From positions 496,001 through 560,000 of the forward strand of contig NZ_NBWU01000001.1 of NCBI RefSeq assembly GCF_002514735.1: a stretch of 64,000 nucleotides of DNA, written 5' to 3'. The stretch is from Sediminicola luteus (GTDB taxonomy: Bacteria > Bacteroidota > Bacteroidia > Flavobacteriales > Flavobacteriaceae). Position 1 is the first letter of the stretch; each line of letters opens with the position of its first letter. Shown one piece after another: positions 44,722 to 54,085 of the stretch. The notes under the pieces are model-generated. The model saw nothing but the letters and a program-made list of their open reading frames with translations. It was not told where the DNA came from and searched no databases. A program made the translations under genes and the position numbers.

Positions 44722-46069
44722 ACTCAGCAAAGAACTCATCAGTGAGATCCAGACGCTCATCGTAGCGCGTCAGGACGGGCAGTTACAGGCTATGCTCGAA
44801 GATGTGCACTATGCCGATGTGGCCGAGATCGTTAATGGTATCGACCATATTAAACAGGCCACTTACCTAATCAAATTACTCGATAGCGATAAAACCTCCG
44901 ATGTACTTACCGAACTCGACGACGATCTAAGGGAAGCCATTTTAAAAAGGCTATCGGTCAAAGAAATCGCCGATGAGCTCGAGGAACTCGATACGGATGA
45001 TGCTGCCGATATCGTGGCCGAACTGCCACCGGAACGGGCCAAAAAGGTAATCTCGCATATTGAAGATAAGGAGCACGCCAAAGATATCATAGAACTGCTC
45101 CGTTACGATGAAGACACCGCGGGTGGACTTATGGCCAAAGAGTTGGTGCAGGTAAACGAGAATTGGAACGTGCTTACCTGTGTCAAGGAAATGCGGGCCC
45201 AAGCTGAAAACGTTACCCGGGTACACAGCATCTATGTGGTTGACGACGAAGGCAGGCTTAAAGGGCGCTTATCCCTAAAAGACCTATTGACCACCTCTAC
45301 CAAAACCCATATCAAAGACGTCTATATCTCCAACGTAGACTATGTAGATGTGAACACCAAAGATGAGGAAGTGGCCAAAGTAATGTCTAAGTATGACTTG
45401 GAGGCCATACCCGTAGTTGATGAGATGGGCCGTCTGGTAGGCCGCATTACCATTGACGATATCGTAGACGTAATTAAGGAAGAAGCCGAAAAAGATTATC
45501 AGTTGGCGGCAGGTATCTCGCAAGACGTAGAGGCCGATGACAGCATTTTGGAACTCACCCGGGCCCGATTGCCCTGGTTGATCTTAGGCCTATTCGGGGG
45601 CTTGGGGGCCGTATTCATTATGCAGGATTACGAAGAGTTTATGAGTAATCCCGAATTGCAGGATCTATTCTTCTTTACCCCCTTAATTGCGGCTATGGCC
45701 GGAAACGTTGGGGTACAGTCTTCGGCCATTATCGTACAAGGTCTGGCCAACGACATCGTAAAAGGTAGCCTCTGGAACCGCTTATTGAAAGAGGTAGGCC
45801 TTAGTCTGATCAACGGCTTGGCCTTGGCCGTATTGGTATTGGCTTTTGGGTATATCATGAACTACGACATCAGTTTTAGCCTCACGGTTGCCGTAGCCTT
45901 GATCTGTGTGATCATCGTAGCGGCCTTGATCGGCACCTTCGTTCCCATTGTACTAGATAAAAGAGGTATAGATCCCGCTATCGCCACCGGGCCGTTCATT
46001 ACCACCAGCAACGACATTTTCGGTATTTTCCTTTTCTTTTATATTGCTAAACTGATCTTACATTTTTAA
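44708..46069 (+). CDS. mgtE: magnesium transporter MgtE
   Basis: This 453-residue channel-type Mg2+ transporter has the three usual parts. The cytoplasmic MgtE_N helical domain (residues about 30-130) has acidic helices '[20 protein letters not shown]' and '[11 protein letters not shown]'. Two CBS domains follow (about 135-255). About five transmembrane helices (from '[17 protein letters not shown]' onward) contain the pore signature '[15 protein letters not shown]'. Mg sensing by the cytoplasmic part gates the pore in the family. It overlaps rsmA and is likely co-transcribed. Confidence 0.93.
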   Translation: MVPFKLSKELISEIQTLIVARQDGQLQAMLEDVHYADVAEIVNGIDHIKQATYLIKLLDSDKTSDVLTELDDDLREAILKRLSVKEIADELEELDTDDAADIVAELPPERAKKVISHIEDKEHAKDIIELLRYDEDTAGGLMAKELVQVNENWNVLTCVKEMRAQAENVTRVHSIYVVDDEGRLKGRLSLKDLLTTSTKTHIKDVYISNVDYVDVNTKDEEVAKVMSKYDLEAIPVVDEMGRLVGRITIDDIVDVIKEEAEKDYQLAAGISQDVEADDSILELTRARLPWLILGLFGGLGAVFIMQDYEEFMSNPELQDLFFFTPLIAAMAGNVGVQSSAIIVQGLANDIVKGSLWNRLLKEVGLSLINGLALAVLVLAFGYIMNYDISFSLTVAVALICVIIVAALIGTFVPIVLDKRGIDPAIATGPFITTSNDIFGIFLFFYIAKLILHF

Positions 46070-46121
46070 AGGCATAATCTTAGTATACAAAGAATAAGAC
46101 ACCTTATAAATCCCCTTGGTC

Positions 46122-46487
46122 ATGACTCCGATTTCCCTTCTCGATAAACATGCCGGGTTTACCAAAACCTGGCATCCCCACCGTATTGCTAAAGTCAACG
46201 ACATGCAAGTGTTATTGGCCAAACTGCAGGGCGAATTCGTTTGGCATAGCCATGCCGAAGAAGACGAACTCTTCCAAGTTTTAAAAGGTACCCTGTATAT
46301 GCAGTTCCGCGATCGTACCGAAGTCGTGCGCGAAGGCGAATTGATCGTGGTACCCAAAGGGGTGGAACATTGCCCCATGACCCAAAATGATGAAGTTGTA
46401 GAGGTCATGCTTTTCGAAAAAATGGGTATTGCCCATACCGGGGAAGTACAACACGAGAAAACCGTAACCGATTATCCTGAGATCTGA
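46122..46487 (+). CDS. small cupin-domain protein
   Basis: This 121-residue single-domain cupin has the metal-binding motif 1 'VWHSHAEEDELFQVLKGTLY' (H-x-H...E) and motif 2 'VPKGVEHCPMT' (H). The start at 46122 gives an N-terminus 'MTPISLLDKHAGFTKTWHPH' (a TTG six bases upstream is less likely). Small cupins of this type may be isomerases or sensors; the substrate is unknown. It is followed by the dehydrogenase gene with only 3 bases between them, so the two probably work together or at least share a transcript. Confidence 0.82.
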   Translation: MTPISLLDKHAGFTKTWHPHRIAKVNDMQVLLAKLQGEFVWHSHAEEDELFQVLKGTLYMQFRDRTEVVREGELIVVPKGVEHCPMTQNDEVVEVMLFEKMGIAHTGEVQHEKTVTDYPEI

Positions 46488-46490
46488 TCT

Positions 46491-47435
46491 ATGCGCGTAC
46501 TTCATTTAGATACCAATCATGAGTGCCTTTGGGAGGGCTTGGCCCAATTGGGTTGTTCCAACGAAGCCGATTATACCGGAAACCGGGAAGCCATCTTGAA
46601 TAAAATAGCCGCCTACGAAGGAATAATTATCCGCAGTCGGCTTCGCTTGGACCGTGAATTCTTAGACCGGGCCAAAAACCTTAGATTTATAGGTCGTGTT
46701 GGGGCCGGACTCGAGAATATAGATACCGCATATGCGGCCGAAAAAGGTGTTTTTCTAGCCTCGGCCCCAGAGGGAAACCGCAATGCCGTTGGGGAACATA
46801 CCTTGGGTATGCTTTTAGCCTTGTTCAACAAACTACATACCGCCGACCAAGAAGTCCGCCAAGGGATTTGGGAACGCGAAGGCAACCGTGGCTTAGAGCT
46901 CGATGGCAAAACCGTGGGCATTATCGGCTATGGTAATATGGGCAAGGCCTTTGCCAAAAAACTACAGGGTTTTGATGTTGATGTACTCTGTTACGATATT
47001 TTGGATGGCGTTGGCGATGAAATGGCCAAGCAAGTCTCCCTTTCGGAGTTTCAGGAAAAAATAGATGTACTCAGTTTACATACCCCCCAGACCCCTCTGA
47101 CCCTCGGAATGATCAATGCCGATTTCATTTCTGGCTTTCGTAAGCCCTTTTGGTTTTTGAATACGGCCAGGGGTAAAAGTGTGGTAACCGCAGACTTGGT
47201 AACGGCCTTAAAATCGGGGCAGGTTTTAGGGGCAGGGCTCGATGTGTTGGAATATGAGAAAACCTCGTTTGAGCATCTCTTTGAAAATGATCAAATGCCG
47301 GCCGCCTTCCAATATTTGATTCAGGCACCCAATGTACTACTAAATCCACATGTGGCCGGCTGGACCATTGAAAGTAAAGTAAAATTGGCCCAGACTATAG
47401 TAGCCAAGGTAGCCCTCCATTTTAAGTTAAGCTAA
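46491..47435 (+). CDS. D-2-hydroxyacid dehydrogenase (SerA-like, no ACT domain)
   Basis: This 314-residue NAD-dependent enzyme has the D-isomer 2-hydroxyacid dehydrogenase fold. It has the N-terminal half-site 'IIIRSRLRLDREFLDRAKNL', the Rossmann glycine motif TVGIIGYGNMGKAF, and the catalytic Arg in 'FLNTARGKSVV' with a downstream His in 'LNPHVAGWT'. The sequence suggests 3-phosphoglycerate dehydrogenase-like activity, but the C-terminal ACT regulatory domain is absent, so feedback by serine is not expected. Other 2-hydroxy acids are possible. It is adjacent to the cupin gene. Confidence 0.85.
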   Translation: MRVLHLDTNHECLWEGLAQLGCSNEADYTGNREAILNKIAAYEGIIIRSRLRLDREFLDRAKNLRFIGRVGAGLENIDTAYAAEKGVFLASAPEGNRNAVGEHTLGMLLALFNKLHTADQEVRQGIWEREGNRGLELDGKTVGIIGYGNMGKAFAKKLQGFDVDVLCYDILDGVGDEMAKQVSLSEFQEKIDVLSLHTPQTPLTLGMINADFISGFRKPFWFLNTARGKSVVTADLVTALKSGQVLGAGLDVLEYEKTSFEHLFENDQMPAAFQYLIQAPNVLLNPHVAGWTIESKVKLAQTIVAKVALHFKLS

Positions 47436-47522
47436 CCACAAATACAGTCTTAGCCTCCGTTCGCACATAGAAACCCATCATTTCCCGGGTTTTGATTATC
47501 TTGAAGCGTTAATCAATACACT

Positions 47523-47909
47523 ATGGAAAAACGTGTTACCGGCATAGGCGGCATATTCTTTAAGACCAAAGACCCCAACGCCACCAAATCTTGGTACAAA
47601 AAACATTTGGGACTGGACACCAATGACTATGGCTGCACCTTTACCTGGAAAGACGAAAACGGAAAGGACTGCCTAACCCAATGGAGTCCTTTTACACAAG
47701 ACTCCGAATATTTTGCCCCCAGCCCCAAAGGGTTTATGATCAATTATAGGGTACATGATTTAGAAAACCTCTTAAAAGTTTTGGAAAAAGAAGGGGTTAC
47801 CGTTGTGGGTGAAATGGAAACCTATGACTACGGAAAATTTGGCTGGATCCTTGATCCCGATGGCCATAAACTGGAGTTATGGGAACCTGTGGACAGTGCC
47901 CTATTGTGA
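47523..47909 (+). CDS. VOC (glyoxalase/dioxygenase) superfamily protein
   Basis: This 128-residue protein has the two-beta-alpha-beta repeat layout of the VOC superfamily: 'IGGIFFKTKDPNATKSWYKK' at the N-terminus and 'GWILDPDGHKLELWEPVDS' at the C-terminus, with a conserved Glu as metal ligand. It resembles glyoxalase-like and bleomycin-resistance-type proteins. The substrate cannot be told. It is cytoplasmic and stands alone between the dehydrogenase and the TM2 gene. Confidence 0.83.
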   Translation: MEKRVTGIGGIFFKTKDPNATKSWYKKHLGLDTNDYGCTFTWKDENGKDCLTQWSPFTQDSEYFAPSPKGFMINYRVHDLENLLKVLEKEGVTVVGEMETYDYGKFGWILDPDGHKLELWEPVDSALL

Positions 47910-47980
47910 ACCGAAATTTATTGTTATTTTTAACTGTTCAACATAAAAAATTCATTTAAACCGAATAAAAACCAATCAAG

Positions 47981-48424
47981 ATGTCAGACGAAGAAAAAAA
48001 AGATTTAGGCGATAAGGCCAAAGAAGCCGCACAAGAAGCTGCCGACAAGGCCAAAGAATTTGCCCAAGAGGCCAAAGAAGAAGCCAAGGAATTTGCCGAA
48101 GGCGCCAAAGAAACCGCTAAAGAGTTTACCGATAACCTAAAAGAGGCTACCAACAGTGGTGATAACAAAAAGATCCTGGCTGGAATTTTAGCGATTTTCC
48201 TAGGCTCCCTGGGTGTTCATAAATTTATTCTTGGATACCAAAAAGAAGGTTTTATTTTGCTAGGTGCAACGATTTTAGCCTATGCCACAACTTGCTTGGC
48301 AATCGGTTTCCTTCTAGTTTGGATACCTTATGTAATTGGAATCGTAGAAGGTATCATCTACCTTACCAAATCCGATGAGGAGTTCTACAACACCTACCAA
48401 GCTGGTAAAAAACCTTGGTTCTAA
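47981..48424 (+). CDS. TM2-domain protein with helical N-terminal repeats
   Basis: This 147-residue protein has two parts. Residues about 5-55 consist of Lys/Glu/Ala repeats (KAKEAAQEAADKAKEFAQEA and similar), which should form a long amphipathic helix like those of LEA or apolipoprotein-type stress proteins. Residues about 60-130 form a TM2 domain: 'GILAIFLGSLGVHKFILGYQ' and a second helix 'GFLLVWIPYVIGIVEGIIYL'. The function of TM2 proteins in bacteria is unknown. A strong terminator follows at 48449. Confidence 0.85.
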   Translation: MSDEEKKDLGDKAKEAAQEAADKAKEFAQEAKEEAKEFAEGAKETAKEFTDNLKEATNSGDNKKILAGILAIFLGSLGVHKFILGYQKEGFILLGATILAYATTCLAIGFLLVWIPYVIGIVEGIIYLTKSDEEFYNTYQAGKKPWF

Positions 48425-48448
48425 ACCAAGTAAAAGATCAAAAAGACC

Positions 48449-48475
48449 AACCGGGCCCAAAGCCCGGTTTTTTTG
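48449..48475 (+). terminator. intrinsic terminator after the TM2 gene
   Basis: The 8-bp stem AACCGGGC / GCCCGGTT with a 5-base loop is followed by TTTTTT. Confidence 0.88.
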
Positions 48476-48499
48476 CCTTTACACCATCGCAATATTACA

Positions 48500-48688
48500 A
48501 TGAAAAAACGAACGGTTCTACCCCTCAAAGAATTGCATTGGCCCCAAGTAGTCCGTATATACCAAGCTGGGTTAGACACGGATATGGCCTCTTTTGAGAC
48601 CCAAACCCCTAGTTGGAACCAATGGCATGTTTCGCACCATATCTTTGCCAGATTGGTCTGTACGGCCCACGAAGTAATTATGGATTAG
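48500..48688 (+). pseudogene. remnant of a GNAT N-acetyltransferase gene
   Basis: The frame starting at ATG 48500 reads 'LKELHWPQVVRIYQAGLDTD' followed by 'MASFETQTPSWNQWH' and 'ARLVC', which matches the first about 55 residues of phosphinothricin-type GNAT acetyltransferases (normally about 160-170 residues, with 'ATFETxxPSWxxWDxxH'). It then runs into a stop at 48686-48688. The acetyl-CoA-binding half is missing, and the about 54 bases to the end of the next gene do not restore it. It looks like a truncated or decayed gene. Confidence 0.6.
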
Positions 48689-48742
48689 GCCGGAAGAGAA
48701 ACACGCTTTATATGGAGCAGCGTGGCGATTCACTAAAAATGA

Positions 48743-49780
48743 TTAGGGCAAATAATCATCTTTACCACTTATGGACCCGAAAGGATAATAGTCCAAAGGC
48801 AACATATCACCTACCCGCCTAAGTCCAAATTTATCCGCAAAAACGATTTTATCCCAAGGGCTATGGTTACCATAAGCATCAATTTCAAAACGGGCAGATC
48901 TATCTTTCACGGTTACCAGGGAGTTATCGCCAAAAATATCCCTTATATAGAATTGCAATTCCTTAAAACTATACAAAGTTTTACCTGCTACCTCCTCCTT
49001 GATTATAAATCGCCCAGGGGGTACCAAGCCAGTTTTTCCATAGAACGTATACCCCAATTCGTGCGTGGTTCCATTTCGGATAGACCTCATAATCCTTGGC
49101 AAAGAATTGAGATAGCTTCTCTTTCTGGCCCGATTTTTTTTAGGGGTAATGTTAGGTAATTCGGTAAAGAAGGAGTTGCCATTCAGATATACTTGAGAAG
49201 CTCGCAAGCCTTCTGCCGCCTTATAGTCAAACTTAAATTGGATTCGAAATTCCTTTATGCGAAAACTAACCAAATAGCCCAAGTACTGATTTTCGACCAA
49301 AATGGGTTCATTAGAAAAGGCGACCAATGTAGAATCGCTTCGATTAAATCGAAGTTTTATCGCATACTCGTTTTTTATCCGACTTTTACGCCCTCCTTTC
49401 CCCTGACCTAAAAACTCCTTTTTAAAATGCTTCATTTTTCGCTCCCGACTCCAAGTATCATCAAAAACGACAACCTCGTTTAGATTTAATTGATCTTCCT
49501 TCAAGTATATATGGGTTATACCACCCAAGGCCGAATCATCTACTTTGAAGGTGGTATAACCTACATAGGAAACTAAAAGCGGTGTGTTGATCTTCTCTTT
49601 GGACTCTATTTGAAAAAAGCCATTTTCATCGGTCGTAGTGCCAATTGAGGTGCCATCGAAATAAACAGATGCCCCTATAATTGTGTCTTTGGTTATTTCA
49701 TCAAAAACATAACCAGAATAGGATTGGGCCTGAATGCTAACAAAGCACAATAAACAAAATAGGAAAAACAAAGGACGCAT
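48743..49780 (-). CDS. carboxypeptidase-regulatory-domain (CPD) protein, copy 1
   Basis: This 345-residue exported protein has a signal peptide (MRPLFFLFCLLCFVSIQA). It then has a carboxypeptidase-D regulatory-like domain (residues about 20-95) with 'GYVFDEITKDTIIGASVYFD' and 'DENGFFQIESK', typical of TonB-receptor-like outer-membrane proteins. The remaining 250 residues are beta-rich and end '...GDMLPLDYYPFG'. It is clearly paralogous to the next gene upstream (49868-50908): signal, CPD, 'GITHIYLK' and the C-terminal 'GDMLPLSYFPW' all match. No receptor barrel follows. Probably envelope-located; function unknown. Confidence 0.75.
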   Translation of the reverse strand: MRPLFFLFCLLCFVSIQAQSYSGYVFDEITKDTIIGASVYFDGTSIGTTTDENGFFQIESKEKINTPLLVSYVGYTTFKVDDSALGGITHIYLKEDQLNLNEVVVFDDTWSRERKMKHFKKEFLGQGKGGRKSRIKNEYAIKLRFNRSDSTLVAFSNEPILVENQYLGYLVSFRIKEFRIQFKFDYKAAEGLRASQVYLNGNSFFTELPNITPKKNRARKRSYLNSLPRIMRSIRNGTTHELGYTFYGKTGLVPPGRFIIKEEVAGKTLYSFKELQFYIRDIFGDNSLVTVKDRSARFEIDAYGNHSPWDKIVFADKFGLRRVGDMLPLDYYPFGSISGKDDYLP

Positions 49781-49867
49781 AATTGAATGAGTTGGTTATG
49801 ACTAATATAATGATTTGCATCTACTTAACTCCCCCTCAAAATCAATTTTATTACAAGAGTTGCTGTC

Positions 49868-50908
49868 TTATTTTAACCTGCCATTCGATTTCCAAGGAAA
49901 ATAACTCAAGGGCAACATATCTCCTATACGTGTTTCACCAAATTGCCCGTAAAATGTAATCTGATCCCAAGGGGTGTGGATCCCATAAAAATCGACCTGA
50001 AAGCTTTGCCCCGGTTTTTTGTTCTGCCATTGCGAAATATGGCCTTCTGAATCTTGAATATAAAAAGTCTTCGGTTTGGCCAATAGTTTTGAATTATCCG
50101 CAATACCATACCCGCCAAAAACAACGCTAGGTGCCACTGCCGGGGCTTTTAAATCATAAAATAAGCGATACCCGATTTCTTCTAGCGATCCATTTTTGGC
50201 CGCCCGCATAAAGCGTGATAATGAGCTGTTATATACCTTTACCCTTCTTTTTTTAATGCTACCCCGATCGGCCAAGGTTTCCTTAAAAAACGAACTACCG
50301 CGCCATTTAACCTGGGTACCATATAATTCATTATCATCGGACAAATACGGATGGGGCTCTAATTTTACACTGAACTCTACTAAATTATAGGTGATGTCAT
50401 AGCCTAAATAGTCATTCTGTATATGAATCTGATCATCGGCATACGCATATAAAATGGAGTCATTTTTATCGTAACGCAGTTGTATAACCTCCGGATTTTT
50501 AATGGTACTTTGCCTACCTGCTTTGGTCCTACCCAAAAACTCCCTTCGAAAATACTTCCATTTCTTCTTAGCCTGCCAATCATCGTGTACCAGAATCACC
50601 TCGGTTAGATTTACCTGAGTCGGTTTTAAATAAATATGGGTTATGCCGCCTCGGGTAGCGGAAGCTATCGTAAATGGTGAATACCCCATAAAAGTAGCCA
50701 TCAGCGGGGCATTGATCTCCCCATCGACCGCTATTTGAAAATAACCTTTTTCATCGGTAATGGTACCCAAGGTGGTACCATCAAAATATACCGAAACCCC
50801 TAGCAAGGGTTCTTTGGTATTGTTATCGTATATAAAACCGGTGTAGGTCTGGGCTTGGATACCATACAAAAAGCCAATCCCAAAGAACAGCACAAGACCT
50901 AATCGCAT
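49868..50908 (-). CDS. carboxypeptidase-regulatory-domain (CPD) protein, copy 2
   Basis: This 346-residue protein is the tandem paralogue of the gene at 48743. It has a signal peptide (MRLGLVLFFGIGFLYGIQA) and a CPD-like domain 'GFIYDNNTKEPLLGVSVYFD' with 'DEKGYFQIAVDG'. A shared stretch 'GGITHIYLKPTQVNLTEV' and a C-terminal 'IGDMLPLSYFPWKS' follow. The two copies are separated by 87 bases. The central parts differ considerably, so the duplication is old. Its role is unknown; the CPD family often packs as small beta-sandwich modules in outer-membrane proteins. Confidence 0.75.
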   Translation of the reverse strand: MRLGLVLFFGIGFLYGIQAQTYTGFIYDNNTKEPLLGVSVYFDGTTLGTITDEKGYFQIAVDGEINAPLMATFMGYSPFTIASATRGGITHIYLKPTQVNLTEVILVHDDWQAKKKWKYFRREFLGRTKAGRQSTIKNPEVIQLRYDKNDSILYAYADDQIHIQNDYLGYDITYNLVEFSVKLEPHPYLSDDNELYGTQVKWRGSSFFKETLADRGSIKKRRVKVYNSSLSRFMRAAKNGSLEEIGYRLFYDLKAPAVAPSVVFGGYGIADNSKLLAKPKTFYIQDSEGHISQWQNKKPGQSFQVDFYGIHTPWDQITFYGQFGETRIGDMLPLSYFPWKSNGRLK

Positions 50909-50947
50909 AAAAAGAAGTGTTGGTCACACGAAGATACACATAACCAA

Positions 50948-52753
50948 CTACTTATCGCCTTCATTGAATTTACGCTCCAACTCGGCTTGGAATTCTTCCA
51001 TTACCGGACGTACCGTACTGTCGGGAAGATCGGAGATCTTTAGATATAAAAGTCCGTCTATGGCATTATTGAACAAGGGATCTACATTAAAAGCCACCAA
51101 TTTTCCGTTTTGCTTAATGTATTTTTTGATCAATACCGGTAAACGCAGGTTTCCGGGTTCTACCTCATTAATAAGCTTATCGAATTTATTAAGATCGGCC
51201 TTGGTCTCATCGAAAATGAATTCTTTATCGGCATCTTTCAACTTTACCTTGAATTCCTTTTTTGGCCGTACATATTGGGCCACGTACGGATCCCAAAAAT
51301 TGGATTTCATAAACTCGATCATCAAACTCTTGGAAAAGTTCGAGAATTGGTTACTGATACTCACCCCCCCTATCAGGTATTTATACTCCGGAAAACGTAG
51401 GGTGGTATGCACAATGCCTTTCCATAACAAAAAGAGCGGCATGGGTTTTTGCTGGTAGTCTTTACATATATAGGCCCGGCCCAATTCTATGGACTTGCGC
51501 ATCATTTCGTGTAACTCGGGCTCGAAACGGAACAGGTCTTGCAGATAGAAACCATCGATTCCGTATTTTTTATAGATATCGGCCCCAAAGCCCATACGGT
51601 AGGCACCCACCACACATTTGTTCACATCGTCCCACAAAAACAAATGACGATAGTATTGATCAAAGGCATCGAGATCTATGGCCTTGTTGGTGCCTTCACC
51701 TATGGCCCTAAAGGTTACCTCGCGTTGTACCCCTATCTCTTTAATGATATGCGGAATATCTTTGGTCTGGGCCAAAAACACCTCGTAGTTTTTACTGGCC
51801 AACAAACGGCATTCTTTCTTTCGTAAACCGGCAATATCTTTTTCCAATAATTCTTGGGCCACACCGGATGCGATCATTTTGGGGGCTTTCGGAATTTTTA
51901 AGGACTGAGGCACCTTATCGATCAAACGTTCTTTTTCGAACACATTCGATAAGATGTAAGTCTTTTTACGCAGCAATTCGGTGAAATCTTCCAGGGTTTC
52001 TTGCTCTTCCTGCGCCTTTACGGAAATGGGTTGGCCAATACGTACATTAATAGGCCTATTGCGTTGGCTGATCAGTTCAGAGGGTAACTTGGCCGTGCGC
52101 AGGGCATCGTCAATTTTAGACAAGCGATAAAAAAGCCTACTGTTCTTTGCGTGGAAATAAATGGGCACTACTGGTACCTTGGCCTTACGAATGAGTTTTA
52201 AGGCCGCTTCTTCCCAGGGTTTGTCAACAATTAATTTACCCTCTTTAAAGGTAGACACCTCCCCCGCCGGAAAAATGCCCAAAGGTTTACCATCGGCCAA
52301 ATGGCGCATGGCGCTCTTAAACCCGGCGATGCTGTTTTTGGCATCTTTATGGTTCTCGAACGGATTTACCGGCATAATGTACGGTGCCAGTGGGTTGATG
52401 CGTTGCAATAAAAAATTGGCAATAATCTTGTAATCGGTGCGGTGCTCCAACATCAGTTTTAGCAACAACACCCCATCTATACCTCCTAAGGGATGATTGG
52501 AAATGGTAATAAAACTGCCTTCCTTCGGTAAGCGTTTTAGGTCTTCTTCCGGAATCTCAAAACTGATTTCGTAATCGGTAAGTACTTTATTTAAAAAGTC
52601 TGGCCCGCTGAGATCCTTATGCTTGTCGTAAAAAGAATTCATATTGGAGATGCGGGTGACTTTTAACAGGATCCATCCTAAAAAAGTACCCAATACCCCA
52701 AGCTTGTCAAGTTTTATGGCAGCCGCGATTTCCTTGGCGGTTACAAGACCCAT
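50948..52753 (-). CDS. two-domain acyltransferase (OlsF-like, ornithine lipid synthesis?)
   Basis: This 601-residue protein joins two acyltransferase parts. The N-terminal PlsC/lysophospholipid-acyltransferase-like domain contains 'ITISNHPLGGIDGVLLL' (His87) and 'LGIFPAGEVSTF'. Residues about 340-500 form a GNAT/hemolysin-type N-acyltransferase domain ('VVGAYRMGFG', 'FYLQDLFRF', 'LGRAYICKDYQQKPMPLFLL'). This order matches OlsF, known to make ornithine lipids by itself in Serratia and to have a Flavobacterium homologue; the assignment is inference. The N-terminal motif is H-x5-D rather than the classical H-x4-D. The start at 52753 fits the conserved MGLVTAKE beginning. It follows the lysC gene by 81 bases. 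Confidence 0.78.
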   Translation of the reverse strand: MGLVTAKEIAAAIKLDKLGVLGTFLGWILLKVTRISNMNSFYDKHKDLSGPDFLNKVLTDYEISFEIPEEDLKRLPKEGSFITISNHPLGGIDGVLLLKLMLEHRTDYKIIANFLLQRINPLAPYIMPVNPFENHKDAKNSIAGFKSAMRHLADGKPLGIFPAGEVSTFKEGKLIVDKPWEEAALKLIRKAKVPVVPIYFHAKNSRLFYRLSKIDDALRTAKLPSELISQRNRPINVRIGQPISVKAQEEQETLEDFTELLRKKTYILSNVFEKERLIDKVPQSLKIPKAPKMIASGVAQELLEKDIAGLRKKECRLLASKNYEVFLAQTKDIPHIIKEIGVQREVTFRAIGEGTNKAIDLDAFDQYYRHLFLWDDVNKCVVGAYRMGFGADIYKKYGIDGFYLQDLFRFEPELHEMMRKSIELGRAYICKDYQQKPMPLFLLWKGIVHTTLRFPEYKYLIGGVSISNQFSNFSKSLMIEFMKSNFWDPYVAQYVRPKKEFKVKLKDADKEFIFDETKADLNKFDKLINEVEPGNLRLPVLIKKYIKQNGKLVAFNVDPLFNNAIDGLLYLKISDLPDSTVRPVMEEFQAELERKFNEGDK

Positions 52754-52834
52754 ACACATAGAATTGGTACGGGTAAATATAGCCAAAAAGTTCAAAGAAG
52801 GACTGTACGATTCCTCCTTCGTACCCAATAATTT

Positions 52835-54085
52835 TTACTTGATTACCAACTGAACGGTCTCTTTTGATCTTTGTTCTAAAAGCACCTCATGTCCATTTTG
52901 CAGACTTTCAAGGGCTTGGGTATTAAAATGGCGAATGGTATACAGGCTAACCCCTTCATGACAGACCACCTTAAACCGACCCTTGAGTTTGTCTAGCAAT
53001 TCCGGAAAACCTCCGAACTTGTTCTCTAAACAAACCGAAAAACTAATAGCAGAATTTTGTATCAACTCGACCTTCATTCGGTGTTCGTGGAACAATTTGA
53101 ACAAATCGCTTATGTTGTCCTCAACGATAAAAGAGAAATCCAAAGAAGATAACTTCATCAAAATTTGATCTCGCTTTACGATAAAGCAAGGCACCAAAGG
53201 CTGAATGCCATCGCACTTACAAACCTTGGTTCCGGCACCTTCCGGATTTACGAAAGACTTTACATGTAACGGGATCTCTTTGCGCTGCAAAGGCTGTAAC
53301 GTTTTCGGGTGAATAACCGAAGCCCCATAGAAAGCCAGCTCTATGGCCTCTCGGTACGAAATGTTCTCCAAAAGTTGGGTGTCTTCAAAATAGCGGGGAT
53401 CGGCATTGAGTACCCCCGGAACATCTTTCCAAATGGTAACCTCGGTAGCATTGAGACAGTACCCTAATATGGCCGCGGTATAATCGGAACCTTCACGCCC
53501 TAGAGTGGTGGTAAAGTTATTGCCGTCGCTACCCAAAAAGCCTTGGGTGATGTTCAGCACCTTGGTATTGACCTTTTCATTGATCCGAACCTGTGTGGCT
53601 TGCCAATCGACCTTGGCATCGCGATAGGTGGTGTCGGTCTTGATCAATTCGCGCACATCTACCCAATGGTTCTCTATACCATGTTCGTTTAAGAATGCAC
53701 TTAATATAGTAGTGGATATCAATTCGCCGTACCCCACTACCTGATCGTACACAAAATTGTATTTGGGCGATTTATTCCAGGCCAAAAAACCTTCGACCTC
53801 GGCAAAAAGTTCTTTTATCTTAGTATACACCGGATGCTGCTGCGATTCGAACAAGTCGTCCATAATAGGTTTGTGAAAATCACGAACCACCTGAACAGCC
53901 CCTTTCAAGGCATTTCTATCTTCGAAATATGCTTTGACTACGGCCTCCATGGCATTGGTGGTCTTACCCATGGCAGACACGACCAACATGGTATTTTCAT
54001 GACCGGTATAGCCCAAAACTTTGGCTAGGTTTCTTACGGCGTCGGCATCTTTTACCGAGGCACCACCAAATTTGAATATTCTCAT
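52835..54085 (-). CDS. lysC: aspartate kinase
   Basis: This 416-residue enzyme phosphorylates aspartate, the first step toward lysine, threonine, methionine and diaminopimelate. The N-terminus MRIFKFGGASVKDADAVRN has the K-F-G-G ATP/aspartate motif (Lys5), and 'TTLGREGSDYTAAILGYCL' and 'YREAIELAFYGASVIHPKTL' are typical. The last about 130 residues form the regulatory (ACT-like) region, so feedback control is likely. It is monofunctional (no homoserine dehydrogenase part). Its ATG overlaps the upstream GNAT gene's stop by 4 bases, so both come from one transcript. Confidence 0.9.
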   Translation of the reverse strand: MRIFKFGGASVKDADAVRNLAKVLGYTGHENTMLVVSAMGKTTNAMEAVVKAYFEDRNALKGAVQVVRDFHKPIMDDLFESQQHPVYTKIKELFAEVEGFLAWNKSPKYNFVYDQVVGYGELISTTILSAFLNEHGIENHWVDVRELIKTDTTYRDAKVDWQATQVRINEKVNTKVLNITQGFLGSDGNNFTTTLGREGSDYTAAILGYCLNATEVTIWKDVPGVLNADPRYFEDTQLLENISYREAIELAFYGASVIHPKTLQPLQRKEIPLHVKSFVNPEGAGTKVCKCDGIQPLVPCFIVKRDQILMKLSSLDFSFIVEDNISDLFKLFHEHRMKVELIQNSAISFSVCLENKFGGFPELLDKLKGRFKVVCHEGVSLYTIRHFNTQALESLQNGHEVLLEQRSKETVQLVIK

